Assembly (NCBI GenBank): GCA_022340305.1
Contig: JAJDOF010000102.1
Span: 1 to 64,000 of the forward strand
DNA: 64,000 nt
Source of the DNA: Gammaproteobacteria bacterium
Lineage (GTDB): Bacteria > Pseudomonadota > Gammaproteobacteria > GCA-001735895
Reading direction: 5' to 3'
The notes beneath the pieces are model-generated. The model worked only from the letters and a program-made list of their open reading frames with translations, was not told the DNA's origin and searched no databases. Within the stretch, counting starts at the first letter, position 1. Each line of letters opens with the position of its first letter. Shown here piece by piece: positions 16,263 to 25,116 of this stretch. Both the position numbers and the translations under genes were made by a program.

Positions 16263-17483
16263 TTAGCTGCCAAAATCGTCAAAGTAAATATTCTCCGCGT
16301 CGACACCCAGTTCGTCGAGCATCGCCTGCACCGACTCCACCATCAGCGGCGGTCCGCATAAATAATACTCGCAGCGCTCGGGAGCCGCATGCCGCCCGAG
16401 GTAGTGGTCGAAGGCTACCTGGTGGATGAAACCGGTATAACCTTCCCAATCGTCACCTTCTTCCGGCTCGGACAACGCGGGGTGCCATTCGAAATTGGCA
16501 TACTCCTGCTGTAGCTTTTCGAACACGTCGGCGTAATAGAGTTCGCGTCTTGAACGTGCCCCGTACCAGTAAGTGATCTTGCGCTCGCTACGCTGCGTCT
16601 CCAGCAAATCGAGTATCTGCGCACGTAACGGTGCCATGCCAGCACCGCCGCCGATAAACACCAGTTCCCGGTCGGACGGCTCGACTGCAAAGTTTCCGTA
16701 GGGGCCTTTCAGCGTAACCGGATCACCGGGCTTCAGGGCAAACAGCCAGCTCGAGACGACCCCAGGCGGCGCGTCGGGTTCAGCAGGCGGCGGCAGCGCG
16801 ATACGAATATTGAGCATGACCAACCCCTTTTCCGCGGGATGATTCGCCATCGAGTAGGCGCGTGTCACTCCGACGTCGCTGCGAGCCTTGAGCCGCCACA
16901 GGTTCATGTTATCCCAGACGTCGCGATACTCGGGCTCGATGTCGAGATCGCTGAACTCGAGCTGGTAGGGTGGACTGGTCAATTCTACGAAACCACCGGC
17001 GCGAAAATCCATGGTCTCGCCCTCGGGCAGGCGCAGCACGATCTCGCGAATCAGCGTACTGACGTTGCACGTTCGCTCAACCAGACAATCCCAGGTCCTG
17101 ACATCGAAATAAGCCTCGTCGATCTCGATCGACAGCGGTGCCAATACTCGCACCTGGCACGCCAGCCGCCCACCTCTGCTGGCCTCGCGCCGGCTCATAT
17201 GGGCAAGCTCCTGCGGCCCCGCGACGCTATCTCCCTCGACCACTCGGATCTTGCACAATCCACAGGTGCCGGCACCGCCGCAGGCGCTCGGCAAATGAAT
17301 ATCGGCCTGCTCGCAAACTTCGAGCAACCGCTGCCCGATCTGCGCCTCGACAGACTTGTGTCCGTTGATCTTGATCTCGCATTCGCCGCGCGGCACCAGT
17401 ACCCGCCGCGCGCCGAGGACGAATAGCGTCAGCAACAGGACGATTACCGAAAAGAAGATGACGCCGAGGATCGCTTCGAGCAT
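16263..17483 (-). CDS. nqrF: Na+-translocating NADH:quinone reductase subunit F
   Basis: A 406-residue electron-input subunit. An N-terminal membrane anchor (EAILGVIFFSVIVLLLTLFVL) precedes a plant-type [2Fe-2S] domain with LPSACGGAGTCGLCKIRV and a fourth Cys in GGRLACQVRV. The FAD domain carries RAYSMANHP and the NADH domain VFIGGGAGMAPLRAQI and YYLCGPPLMVESV, ending YFDDFGS. Electrons go from NADH to FAD to 2Fe-2S and on to NqrC/B, driving Na+ export. Length matches the family (~407). ATG 17483 shares its A with the nqrE stop (TGATG), so coupled translation is likely. Confidence 0.97.
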   Translation of the reverse strand: MLEAILGVIFFSVIVLLLTLFVLGARRVLVPRGECEIKINGHKSVEAQIGQRLLEVCEQADIHLPSACGGAGTCGLCKIRVVEGDSVAGPQELAHMSRREASRGGRLACQVRVLAPLSIEIDEAYFDVRTWDCLVERTCNVSTLIREIVLRLPEGETMDFRAGGFVELTSPPYQLEFSDLDIEPEYRDVWDNMNLWRLKARSDVGVTRAYSMANHPAEKGLVMLNIRIALPPPAEPDAPPGVVSSWLFALKPGDPVTLKGPYGNFAVEPSDRELVFIGGGAGMAPLRAQILDLLETQRSERKITYWYGARSRRELYYADVFEKLQQEYANFEWHPALSEPEEGDDWEGYTGFIHQVAFDHYLGRHAAPERCEYYLCGPPLMVESVQAMLDELGVDAENIYFDDFGS

Positions 17484-18088
17484 CAGCCCATCCCCGCAAA
17501 CGCGAGAAAACCGAGCGACATGATGCCCGCGACGATAAAATTGATGCCGAGGCCCTGCAGGCCGTCCGGGATGTCTGCGTACTTGAGCCGTTCACGGATT
17601 GCGGCAAACATGACGATGGCAAGCGCCCAGCCGAGCCCCGAGCCGAAGCCGAATACCACGCTTTCGCCAAAGCTGTAGCTGCGCTCCACCATGAACAGGC
17701 TGCCGCCGAGAATGGCGCAATTGACGGTGATCAATGGCAGGAAGATACCCATTGCGCCATGCAGTTTGGGCACGTGGAATTCCAGCGTCATTTCCAGCAC
17801 CTGCACCATCGCCGCGATCACACCGATAAACGCGATCAGTTTCAGAAAGGAAAGATCGACATCGCCGAGGCCGGCCCATGCAAGCGCGCCCGGCGCCAGC
17901 AGTTGCGTAAAAATCAGGTTATTCACCGGAACGGTCACGGTTTGCACCACCAGCACGGCCAGGCCGACGCCAAACGCGGTATCAACCCGTTTCGATACCG
18001 CGAGGAAAGTGCACATGCCGAGAAAGAACGATAACGCGAGGTTATCGAGAAAGATCGATCGCAGTAATAACTCGGCGAACGCGTTCAT
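17483..18088 (-). CDS. nqrE: Na+-translocating NADH:quinone reductase subunit E
   Basis: A 201-residue integral membrane subunit with six helices. The two cysteines that form half of the NqrD/E iron centre are in [16 protein letters not shown] and [19 protein letters not shown]. The length matches known NqrE (~198). It overlaps nqrD by four bases upstream and nqrF by one base downstream. NqrE is the inverted-topology partner of NqrD. Confidence 0.97.
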   Translation of the reverse strand: MNAFAELLLRSIFLDNLALSFFLGMCTFLAVSKRVDTAFGVGLAVLVVQTVTVPVNNLIFTQLLAPGALAWAGLGDVDLSFLKLIAFIGVIAAMVQVLEMTLEFHVPKLHGAMGIFLPLITVNCAILGGSLFMVERSYSFGESVVFGFGSGLGWALAIVMFAAIRERLKYADIPDGLQGLGINFIVAGIMSLGFLAFAGMG

Positions 18089-18747
18089 TTGGATCCCTGC
18101 TCGCGCGCACGCAGCGAAAATTCGGGTTGCTCGACCTGCTGCGGGCGTTTGCGCCGAATGAACCAGATAAGGCCGCCAATGATGAAAAATGCGCTCGGCG
18201 GCAACAACATCAGGTGCAGCGGTTCGAATGCGCCACCCTCGCTCACCGGCACCAGGATTTGCACGTTGAGCAGGCTGCCTTTACCGAAAAACTCGCGGAT
18301 CGCGCCGACGATAATCAAAATCAGCGAATAGCCAAGCCCATTGCCGATGCCGTCGAGGACGCTGGCGAAAAAACCATTGTGCATCGCGTAACTTTGCGCA
18401 CGTCCAAGCACGATGCAGTTGGTGATTACCAGACCGACGAACACCGACAGTCGCTTGCTCATTTCGAAGGCATAAGCCTGCAATATCTGGTCGACGACGA
18501 TAACCAGCGAAGCAATGATGGTAATCTGCACGATAATGCGCACCGAGTGCGGCAGCTGCCTGCGTATCAGGCTCACCGAACCATTGCCGAGTGCGAGCAC
18601 GCACACCACGACCAGGCTCATCAGCAACGCCGTGTCCAGCGACGTGGTAACCGCAAGCGCCGAACAGATACCGAGAATCTGCAGGGTCAACGGGTTTTCA
18701 TCGATCAGCGGTCGCGTCAGTATTTTCCAGTAACTGTCCTTCATCAT
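18085..18747 (-). CDS. nqrD: Na+-translocating NADH:quinone reductase subunit D
   Basis: A 220-residue membrane subunit. It opens [19 protein letters not shown] as in other NqrD, and has iron-centre cysteines in [11 protein letters not shown] and [11 protein letters not shown]. The C-terminus ([15 protein letters not shown]) extends slightly beyond the usual ~210 residues. Overlaps nqrC and nqrE by four bases on each side. Confidence 0.97.
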   Translation of the reverse strand: MMKDSYWKILTRPLIDENPLTLQILGICSALAVTTSLDTALLMSLVVVCVLALGNGSVSLIRRQLPHSVRIIVQITIIASLVIVVDQILQAYAFEMSKRLSVFVGLVITNCIVLGRAQSYAMHNGFFASVLDGIGNGLGYSLILIIVGAIREFFGKGSLLNVQILVPVSEGGAFEPLHLMLLPPSAFFIIGGLIWFIRRKRPQQVEQPEFSLRAREQGSK

Positions 18748-19520
18748 GGATTCGTCTCGCGGATACGTTGCAGGAACGGGCCAAAGCCAAACTCTCCGAG
18801 CCAGAAGCGCACCATGCCATCGACACCACGAGCGGTGCGGGTAGCGCCCGAGATGCCGTCTACCTGGTATTTCGCGTACATATCTGAGTCTTCACCGCGG
18901 CCCGTGTCAACCCCGATGCGCACAACCCCTTCATCATCGTATATGGGTCGACCTCGCCACTGTGCCTGCCAATCGGGATCCTCGACCCGGGAGCCCACCC
19001 CGGGGGTTTCGCCCTGCTGGTAAATCTTGAGCGCGCGCACGGTGCTTGCATTACCCTCGAGCAATAGCCAGGCGCGAAGGATCGACTGGTAACCGCGCCC
19101 CGAGACCGACAGTATTATCGTATGGATCGCGCCGTCGCTCTCACGCAACAGGTAAACCTGGGCATGTAAGGCACGCCGCTTGAGCCTGGCCAGGTCGAGT
19201 TCGCGCGGTATCTCGACACTGGTTTGCGGATTGTTGGCAGCGGCTTCAGCATCGAAGTCGGCCGGATCGATGCTATCGTCGAACTTGCCGCTGGCGAGTT
19301 CGACCACGTGCGCCTCGAGATTTTCCGTCTTCAACGCCGGCTCGATGCCCGACAGGGCTTCCCGCACCAGCTGGTTGATGCGCTCGGCCTTGATATTTGC
19401 CTGCTGCACAGGCCGCAGGCTGACCGCGACCACCGATACCAGCAGTGCACATACAAACGCGACCGCGAGCGTAACGCCAAGTGCGCGCGCGGTGCTATCC
19501 GGGTTAGCGGTCTCAGACAT
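18744..19520 (-). CDS. nqrC: Na+-translocating NADH:quinone reductase subunit C
   Basis: A 258-residue subunit with one N-terminal membrane helix ([22 protein letters not shown]) and a periplasmic FMN domain. The covalent FMN site SGAT is present in [19 protein letters not shown], with the flavin-attaching Thr. [21 protein letters not shown] and the [17 protein letters not shown] region are typical. The C-terminus ends in [17 protein letters not shown]. It begins eight bases inside the end of nqrB. The FMN would be attached by ApbE, which is not in this window. Confidence 0.96.
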   Translation of the reverse strand: MSETANPDSTARALGVTLAVAFVCALLVSVVAVSLRPVQQANIKAERINQLVREALSGIEPALKTENLEAHVVELASGKFDDSIDPADFDAEAAANNPQTSVEIPRELDLARLKRRALHAQVYLLRESDGAIHTIILSVSGRGYQSILRAWLLLEGNASTVRALKIYQQGETPGVGSRVEDPDWQAQWRGRPIYDDEGVVRIGVDTGRGEDSDMYAKYQVDGISGATRTARGVDGMVRFWLGEFGFGPFLQRIRETNP

Positions 19521-20604
19521 GACGGCCCGCCCGCTGACGTATATTGCTTGCGATTACCGCGTGATCGATCAGCGGTGCAAGGATCGAGGCCAGCAGCATC
19601 GCCGGTATCACCGCATCGGGATGATTGGCGTTGACGACCCGGATCAGCACGACCAGCGCTCCGATCAGGAATCCCTGTATCCACCTGCCCGGGTTGGTGC
19701 AGCAGGAGGCGACCGGATCGCAGGCGAGAAACACCGCGCCGAAAGCGAAGCTGCCGAGCAACAGGTGCCAGTAGCCCGGCATCGCGCTGGCGCCAGAGCC
19801 CTCGCCCAGCAAATTGCAAAGGGTGGCTACGACGATCAGTCCGATCACCTGCGCGAGCAGCAGGCGCCACGCGATCACGCGTGTAACCAGCAACATCGCA
19901 GCGCCGATGACGACCGCGAGCACCGAGGTGGTGCCCATGCTACCGGCAACGCTACCGATAAAAGCCGAGCCGAGATCGATCCCGGCACCGGCCAGGGCGG
20001 CTTCGCCGCCGCGATGAAACAGCGCGATTGCGTTGCTGCCGGCATATCCCGCTAATCCCTCCCATAGAGGATGTGCCCCGGAGATGTTCGGGAAGCTGAC
20101 CTGCACGATCGCGATACCGAGCAACGCCGGACTCAGAAAGGTCCTGCCATCGCCGCCGAAAATAGCGGAGCCGAGCAGAACCGCAAACGAAATACCGAAC
20201 ACAATATGATAAAACGGCGCAGCGCCGGGGAGCAGCAAGGTGAACAGCAGCGCGGTCAGCACAAAACCGCGCGCCATTGGCTGTCCACGGCCGCGCGCGA
20301 TCAACCATTCCCATAAGCCACCAATCACCAGCGCCAGCGCCAGCATCGGCAACATGTGCGCCAGGCCGGCGACAAGCCAGTCGTAAACACCGGCATCCGC
20401 GTAGCCGGCACCAAGCGCGCGTGCAATACGGCTGCGAACATCATCACCGACACTATCCGGATTACTCACCAGTCGCGTCAGGTACTGATACCCGGTGTTG
20501 AGCAGTGCCGCGACGGTGACCGGCAATAGCGCCAACAGGCGCAGCCCGAGGAGTCCCCGGTAGCCGTCGAAAAAGCCGCTGGAGCGTTTAATCGACATCG
20601 TCAA
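19513..20604 (-). CDS. nqrB: Na+-translocating NADH:quinone reductase subunit B
   Basis: A 363-residue membrane subunit (typical NqrB is ~410, so this is on the short side, mainly at the N-terminus). About ten helices. The FMN-binding region reads FIGSVAGSMGTTSVLAVVIGA, where the Thr in 'G.TS' corresponds to the covalent FMN threonine. LGSFAFGAVFLACDPVASCCTNPGRWIQGFLIG matches the conserved 'FMATDPVS...T..G....G' loop, with an unusual CC in it. It overlaps nqrA by four bases and nqrC by eight. This subunit also binds riboflavin and ubiquinone in studied enzymes and carries the Na+ path. Confidence 0.95.
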   Translation of the reverse strand: MTMSIKRSSGFFDGYRGLLGLRLLALLPVTVAALLNTGYQYLTRLVSNPDSVGDDVRSRIARALGAGYADAGVYDWLVAGLAHMLPMLALALVIGGLWEWLIARGRGQPMARGFVLTALLFTLLLPGAAPFYHIVFGISFAVLLGSAIFGGDGRTFLSPALLGIAIVQVSFPNISGAHPLWEGLAGYAGSNAIALFHRGGEAALAGAGIDLGSAFIGSVAGSMGTTSVLAVVIGAAMLLVTRVIAWRLLLAQVIGLIVVATLCNLLGEGSGASAMPGYWHLLLGSFAFGAVFLACDPVASCCTNPGRWIQGFLIGALVVLIRVVNANHPDAVIPAMLLASILAPLIDHAVIASNIRQRAGRHV

Positions 20605-21800
20605 TGCGCTCCTTCGAGCTGCTCCAGCACGCGACGCAGCAGTGATCCGTAATCACTCCCGGAAACGCAGGCATGGCTGAGCGGGGCCAGGTCTTCTTCG
20701 TCAAGTTCCAGCGCGCCAAGTTGCCGTGCGCGTTCGACATCACCGAGCTGCAGGGCGCGCATCAACGGCACCGCGTAGATGCCGGGCGGCGCCACCCGTT
20801 CGAGTTGCTCACTCGGGATCAACGGCGCGTTGCTCGAAGCGGCATCACCAGCGTCGACTGCGGCGCCCTCAAGTGCGCTTATCTGCCGTTGTCTCGCGCC
20901 CAGAAACCTTTCCGACGCGGCGAGCCGGCGCCCGTAGATCGGTGATCCGGCCAGTATGGCGCTGCGCGAGTCCGAGAGCTCGCCTAACAGTACTTCATCG
21001 ATCGATGCCCCGACCGGTAACAGCAGGCTGCGCGGATTCGTTACTGCATTGCCGCCCAGCGATATCACCCGCTGTAGCCACGGTGCCCCGTGTAACAGCA
21101 GATGCCCCAGCGCAATAACATCCTGGTAACCGAGATGCCATACTTCGCCACCGTCAAAACCGATCGGGCAAAGTGCATGAATGTGCGTGCCGGGAAGACC
21201 CGCCGAATATCCGCCGCTGAACGGGACGCAATGGATATCTGCGGACTCCGTAAAAGTCAGTGCGTGACCGGGGGCGTGACAGACGTAAAGTGGCGCGGCG
21301 CTAATCGCGGACAACAGCGCTATCGCGGCCCGGAATTCATCGAGACAGGCATCTATGATCGGTCGTGGTTCGGGCGCCATCGGCGCATTATCGAGCGCGG
21401 TAATGAAAATAGCGCCGGGCTCCGCGTCCGGGTGCGGGATATTGTCGAAGGGGCGGGTTCGCAGGCTACTCCAGACACCGGTTTCGAGCAGGAAGCGCCG
21501 TAGCGTCCCGCGATCCTGGTTCGATGGGTTTTCATGGCTGACCGAACCGAGATCATCGTCCATCTCGATTTGCACGGCAACCAGCCGACGCAGCGGGCCG
21601 CGAACGATACGTTCGATTTTGCCGGCACGCGGTGCGCAAATACGGATATCTCGCCTGCGAACATCGCGCAACAGCACGGCACCAGCCTGCACCTGGTCGC
21701 CTTCCGCGTACATCACCTCGAAATTGACGCCACGGTAGTCACGCCCCAGTAAAGCGGTGCGTGATACATTCCTGGTTTCAAGGTTTAACGACTCGAGCAT
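20601..21800 (-). CDS. nqrA: Na+-translocating NADH:quinone reductase subunit A (short form)
   Basis: From ATG 21800 (GGGAGG upstream) the product is 399 residues, clearly shorter than the usual ~445. The track start is GTG 21824, without a clear RBS. ALLGRDYRGVNFEVMYAEGDQVQAG, FLLETGVWSSLRTRPFDN, FSGGYSAGLPGTHIHALCPI, DVIALGHLLLHGAPWLQRVISLGG and the closing RQLGALELDEEDLAPLSHAC are all recognisable NqrA segments. Two reductions stand out: the conserved N-terminal '.I+.GLDLPI' strand is missing, and the region between the SLBB-like part and the C-terminus is contracted. It is the first gene of the operon. A peripheral cytosolic subunit. Confidence 0.93.
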   Translation of the reverse strand: MLESLNLETRNVSRTALLGRDYRGVNFEVMYAEGDQVQAGAVLLRDVRRRDIRICAPRAGKIERIVRGPLRRLVAVQIEMDDDLGSVSHENPSNQDRGTLRRFLLETGVWSSLRTRPFDNIPHPDAEPGAIFITALDNAPMAPEPRPIIDACLDEFRAAIALLSAISAAPLYVCHAPGHALTFTESADIHCVPFSGGYSAGLPGTHIHALCPIGFDGGEVWHLGYQDVIALGHLLLHGAPWLQRVISLGGNAVTNPRSLLLPVGASIDEVLLGELSDSRSAILAGSPIYGRRLAASERFLGARQRQISALEGAAVDAGDAASSNAPLIPSEQLERVAPPGIYAVPLMRALQLGDVERARQLGALELDEEDLAPLSHACVSGSDYGSLLRRVLEQLEGAH

Positions 21801-22082
21801 ACCCCTCCCTTGCGTTGGATTCACGCTGAGAGATTCTAGAGAACGGAGTTTTAAGTTTAATGACCTATATCACCTTATCACCCCGTTTCTCCGATTCGTG
21901 CCTGCACCATCGCAAGGCGAAGACCCTCACGCCAGACAGCGCTTCTACAACAGTGCTGGCGGCTGGCATGGATCCTGATAGTTGCGGCGCAGGGAAGACC
22001 GGAGCGGTGAATCTCTGGCCGGAGTTAGCGGTTGGTGATATGCTCCGCGGCCTGAAGAAGATGCGGCGGGGAGTGGTCAAAA
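21801..22082. other. Divergent intergenic region upstream of nqrA
   Basis: 282 bp separating the nqr operon (minus) from the mono-haem protein gene (plus). It should hold both promoters. No convincing -35/-10 pair, riboswitch or repeat was identified; a GGGAA...CCGG stretch near 21990 resembles fragments of cobalamin riboswitches but lacks the rest. Confidence 0.35.
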
Positions 22083-22529
22083 ATGAAATTTTCAAGGCTC
22101 AATATCGTATTGTCGATGCTGTTGTTCCTGCTACTCGGCGCCGACATCGGCGACGTTCAGGCATCACAGGAACGTACCGGTGAGACCAGGGCCAACCTGC
22201 CATCACCGATAAACCAGGGGCATAAAGCGTCATTCACCGCCGATGGACTGCCGTACCGGTCCCGCGAGTTGGATTTTTACCAAGCCGGCCTGCAGCTGGC
22301 AGCCGCAAATCCGTCGACAAGATTCCAGGACGAGTGCAGTCAATGCCACGGCGACGCGGAGGAGTTCGTGCGCGAGTCGTTGATGTTCAAAAACGGAGTT
22401 TTGACAGGTCAGTTCACGAATAAGCCTTTGGTCGATTTCTTAAAAACCCACCAGAATTTAAAGCCTGAAGCGATCAGTTTTCACTCGGCATTGCTGAACA
22501 GGATTGCAGGTGAAATCGGTCTGCAATAA
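22083..22529 (+). CDS. Exported mono-haem c-type protein
   Basis: A 148-residue protein with a Sec signal peptide (MKFSRLNIVLSMLLFLLLGADIGDVQA). It has one haem c attachment motif, ECSQCHGDAEEF, near residue 95, and a possible axial region SLMFKNG (Met) downstream, so the final ~65 residues could be a minimal cytochrome c domain. The N-terminal half (GLPYRSRELDFYQAGLQ) has no recognised fold. It is divergent from nqrA, so an electron-transport role in the periplasm is a reasonable guess, but no partner can be named. Confidence 0.8.
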   Translation: MKFSRLNIVLSMLLFLLLGADIGDVQASQERTGETRANLPSPINQGHKASFTADGLPYRSRELDFYQAGLQLAAANPSTRFQDECSQCHGDAEEFVRESLMFKNGVLTGQFTNKPLVDFLKTHQNLKPEAISFHSALLNRIAGEIGLQ

Positions 22530-22530
22530 C

Positions 22531-22597
22531 GACCTGGCTTGCCCCCGGGTTCTCCCTAGCAAACCGATTCAGGCCAGGTTGGAGACATTTCAACCTG
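22531..22597. repeat. Overlapping short inverted repeats after the haem protein gene
   Basis: ACCTGGC (22532-) can pair with GCCAGGT (~22573-22579), while CAGGTTG can alternatively pair with CAACCTG across the loop GAGACATTT. The two hairpins share bases. There is no T-run, so a classical intrinsic terminator is not supported; the site lies between convergent genes. Confidence 0.3.
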
Positions 22598-22682
22598 CCA
22601 GGTTCGAGTCAGGATACTGATGATTCCGCTATTAGGGCCCAGGATACCTGAGCGAAAGTATGCGGGGTGTCCCGAGGGTTGT

Positions 22683-23624
22683 TCAGGTGCGCTGGCGGAT
22701 ATCGGATAACATGTCGCGCAGCGCCCGAATGTGCTCGGGGCCGGTGCCGCAACAACCGCCCACGATCTGCACCCCGTAATCTCGAATCCAGCCTTCGATT
22801 TCGAGCGCGTACTGCTGCGGTGAACTGACCTCTTCGTAGCGCCAGTCCGGGAGGATCAATTTACCCGTTTCGGCATAGGCCAGCAACGGGCCCGACCAAT
22901 GCTGTCGCAGTACGGCCAGAGCCGGGGCGGTATCTTCGACCCGGGTGTGCATGATACCCGCAGCCAGACCGCCAAGCGGCTTGAGGCTATCGACCATTTC
23001 CCCGAAATCGTGCGCGACCGTAGTATCGTCGGTGTTCTTCCAGCGCAGGCTGCGCACGTCGACACCGTTGTCTGCCAACATTGCACTGAACCCGATCATT
23101 ACCGGTAGGCCGGTAGCAACAGCGGCACGAATAACGATCCCTGCGTTTTCGATATCGCGCATCATTTCGGCAATAATCAAATCCACGCCGGCATTCACCA
23201 GGCTCTCGGCCAGTTCCTGGTAACTGGATTCGATCTGGCCGTCTATCGCCACCTCGCGATGACTGGTCAACGGTGGCATGCTCGACATTGAACCGGCGAT
23301 GAGTACCGTTTCGTCGGCAACATTGTCTCGTGCTTGCTGCGCCAGCTGCACTGACTTCAGGTTTAGCATCTTGGACTCATGCCCGAGATTGATGCTCTCC
23401 AGCACGTGGCGGGCAGTCGAATAGGTATTTGCGGTGATTATTTGCGCACCGGCACGAATGTAGTCTTCGTGCACCGCACGCACTTCATCGGGATTGGTTT
23501 TGGTGGCCAGCCCGCTCCACACATTCTTGTCCAGGGATACACCACGGCGACGAATTTCGGTGCTCACACCACCATCGAGGAGTATTATTTCACCCTGTTG
23601 CAGGCGTTCGATCAGGCTACTCAT
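22683..23624 (-). CDS. Homocysteine S-methyltransferase family protein
   Basis: A 313-residue TIM-barrel enzyme of the Zn-dependent homocysteine methyltransferase family (MHT/BHMT domain of MetH). It opens with IILLDGGVSTEIRRRG, has ITANTYSTARHVLE (the 'TNTF' segment with first zinc-ligand region) and ends with VQIVGGCCGTGPEHIRAL, the Cys-Cys zinc motif. These enzymes move a methyl group from S-methylmethionine, betaine or a corrinoid to homocysteine. Single-domain size matches MmuM-type proteins (~310). It stands alone on the minus strand. The precise methyl donor is unknown. Confidence 0.9.
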   Translation of the reverse strand: MSSLIERLQQGEIILLDGGVSTEIRRRGVSLDKNVWSGLATKTNPDEVRAVHEDYIRAGAQIITANTYSTARHVLESINLGHESKMLNLKSVQLAQQARDNVADETVLIAGSMSSMPPLTSHREVAIDGQIESSYQELAESLVNAGVDLIIAEMMRDIENAGIVIRAAVATGLPVMIGFSAMLADNGVDVRSLRWKNTDDTTVAHDFGEMVDSLKPLGGLAAGIMHTRVEDTAPALAVLRQHWSGPLLAYAETGKLILPDWRYEEVSSPQQYALEIEGWIRDYGVQIVGGCCGTGPEHIRALRDMLSDIRQRT

Positions 23625-23738
23625 GAGTCAGACATCGGCAGTGGAAACACTGCCGAAGTGTACCAGAGAAGCGGTGAGTAACTCGACAAATTACCGGAGA
23701 TTGGGATACCTTTGCAGCTCTACTGGTTTGAAAGCTTC

Positions 23739-24338
23739 ATGATCCCCATTATTCCATTGCTCAGATCAATCTCGCTGCCGGCATTGCTGGCCTGCCTGCT
23801 GCAGGCCTGCGCGAGTACTACCCCGGTTATCGAGTCGCAGCCGCTGGCCGAGCAACAGCGCATCAACGAGCTCGAACTGGCGATCCTGGCGTTGGGCGCG
23901 GACATCGATCCCGGCGAGGCGCACGATGCCGCGACGATCGCGATCGAATATCCGCTCCAGCTGGCACATGAGTACCAGCTTACCGACCCGCCCTTGATGC
24001 ATAACTTTCTCGTCAACGTGGGGGTGAAACCGCGTGGGCTTTGTGTCGACTGGACCTACGACCTGCTGACACGCCTGCAGCAGGAGCGTTTTCGCAGCCT
24101 GGGCCTGCACTGGGGGATCGCCAACTATGACAGGCTGTTTCGCATCGAACACAGCACTGTAATCATCAGCGCGCGCGGTGACCCGCTGGCAAGTGGCCTG
24201 GTGCTCGACCCCTGGCGTCATTCGGGACAGCTGTTCTGGGCAAAGACACTGGAAGATTCCCAATACCTGTGGAAACCGCATGCCGAAATACATGCACTGA
24301 AACGTGAACGCAAAACCCTGCGGCAGGAGCGGCCATGA
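23739..24338 (+). CDS. Putative lipoprotein of unknown function
   Basis: From ATG 23739 (the track uses TTG 23712) the product is 199 residues, opening with a lipoprotein signal: SLPALLACLLQACASTTP, lipobox LLQAC. The mature part contains RINELELAILALGADIDPGEAHDAATIAIEYPLQLA and CVDWTYDLLTRLQ, then a second part with VIISARGDPLASGLVLDPWRHSG. This pattern (Cys-Trp ... His ... Asp-Pro-Trp) resembles a small papain-like/transglutaminase-related arrangement, with LCVDWT, LHWGIAN and VLDPWRHSG as candidate catalytic segments; this is inference. It lies 64 bp upstream of a metallophosphoesterase gene. Confidence 0.75.
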   Translation: MIPIIPLLRSISLPALLACLLQACASTTPVIESQPLAEQQRINELELAILALGADIDPGEAHDAATIAIEYPLQLAHEYQLTDPPLMHNFLVNVGVKPRGLCVDWTYDLLTRLQQERFRSLGLHWGIANYDRLFRIEHSTVIISARGDPLASGLVLDPWRHSGQLFWAKTLEDSQYLWKPHAEIHALKRERKTLRQERP

Positions 24339-24402
24339 AAACGATGATCAAACCGTCTAACGATACGCCTCGAACCGAACCGCGACTCCTGACAGGCCAC
24401 AA

Positions 24403-25071
24403 ATGACTACTCGTATCGGCCTGATCAGCGATGTTCATTCCAGCCCGGTTGCACTGGCCGAGGCACTGCGCATATTCGTCGACCAACAGGTTGATGACAT
24501 CATCTGCGCCGGCGATATTGCTGGCTACTATGACTCGCTACTGCCGACCGTCCGGCTCCTGGTAAAGGCCAACTGCAAGACAATTGTCGGCAACCACGAT
24601 CAAACCTGGCTGGAGCAAAACGCCGCGAACTATGCGAATGACGACGCCAGCGCCGATAGTGGCCCTGATAACAGCCCTGATAACAGTGAGATTCGCAGCT
24701 ACCTGCAGCAATTACCGCAGACTCTGGAGCTTTCCATCGAAGGCAAGCGACTGTTCATCGTGCACGCCAATCCGCCGAGCGAACAGCACGGTGGAATCAA
24801 GTTGCGCGATCGTTACGGCAATATCAATGCCGAGCGCAAGGCCGACTGGACACAGTCACTGGCCGATTTCGAACATGACGTGCTGATCGTCGGCCACACC
24901 CACCAGGTCTATGCCGAGCAACTGGGGCGGGTGCTGGTAATCAACCCCGGTAGCGTTCCATTCAATCACAGCTGCATGGTCCTGTCCTTGCCGGACCTCG
25001 GGGTCGAAACCTACGCGCTGGGCGGTCGGGAAATCACCCACTGCTGGAACTTCAGCATGCTGCAGAGCTGA
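24403..25071 (+). CDS. Metallophosphoesterase (YfcE/MJ0936-like)
   Basis: A 222-residue calcineurin-fold phosphoesterase. All five metal motifs are present: GLISDVHSS (D-x-H), ICAGDIAGYYDS (GD), TIVGNHD (GNH[D]), FIVHANP and IVGHTHQVY (GHTH). Length and motif spacing fit the YfcE/TTHA group, which hydrolyse phosphodiesters or act as general phosphatases. The residue run after GNHD (NAANYANDDASADSGPDNSPDNSE) is acidic and repetitive (GPDNSPDNS), a small low-complexity insertion. Its stop TGA is followed in the same reading frame by the antiporter-coding sequence (see findings). Confidence 0.9.
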   Translation: MTTRIGLISDVHSSPVALAEALRIFVDQQVDDIICAGDIAGYYDSLLPTVRLLVKANCKTIVGNHDQTWLEQNAANYANDDASADSGPDNSPDNSEIRSYLQQLPQTLELSIEGKRLFIVHANPPSEQHGGIKLRDRYGNINAERKADWTQSLADFEHDVLIVGHTHQVYAEQLGRVLVINPGSVPFNHSCMVLSLPDLGVETYALGGREITHCWNFSMLQS

Positions 25072-25116
25072 CCCCTGGATACCTCGCTCGCGATACTGCA
25101 AGTAGCCGTCATCCTG

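Noticed and set aside
18127-19023. 298-aa plus-strand ORF across nqrD and nqrC
   Set aside because: Opposite strand of two conserved Nqr subunits; no family resemblance.
21801-22082. Riboswitch (cobalamin-, TPP- or FMN-like) upstream of the mono-haem gene or nqrA
   Set aside because: Isolated fragments such as GGGAA...CCGG and GCTGAGAG occur, but no complete conserved core could be assembled on either strand.
25069-25077. Definite stop-codon readthrough fusing phosphoesterase and antiporter
   Set aside because: The in-frame layout is real, but a CTG start at 25075 explains it more simply; kept only as a finding to test.
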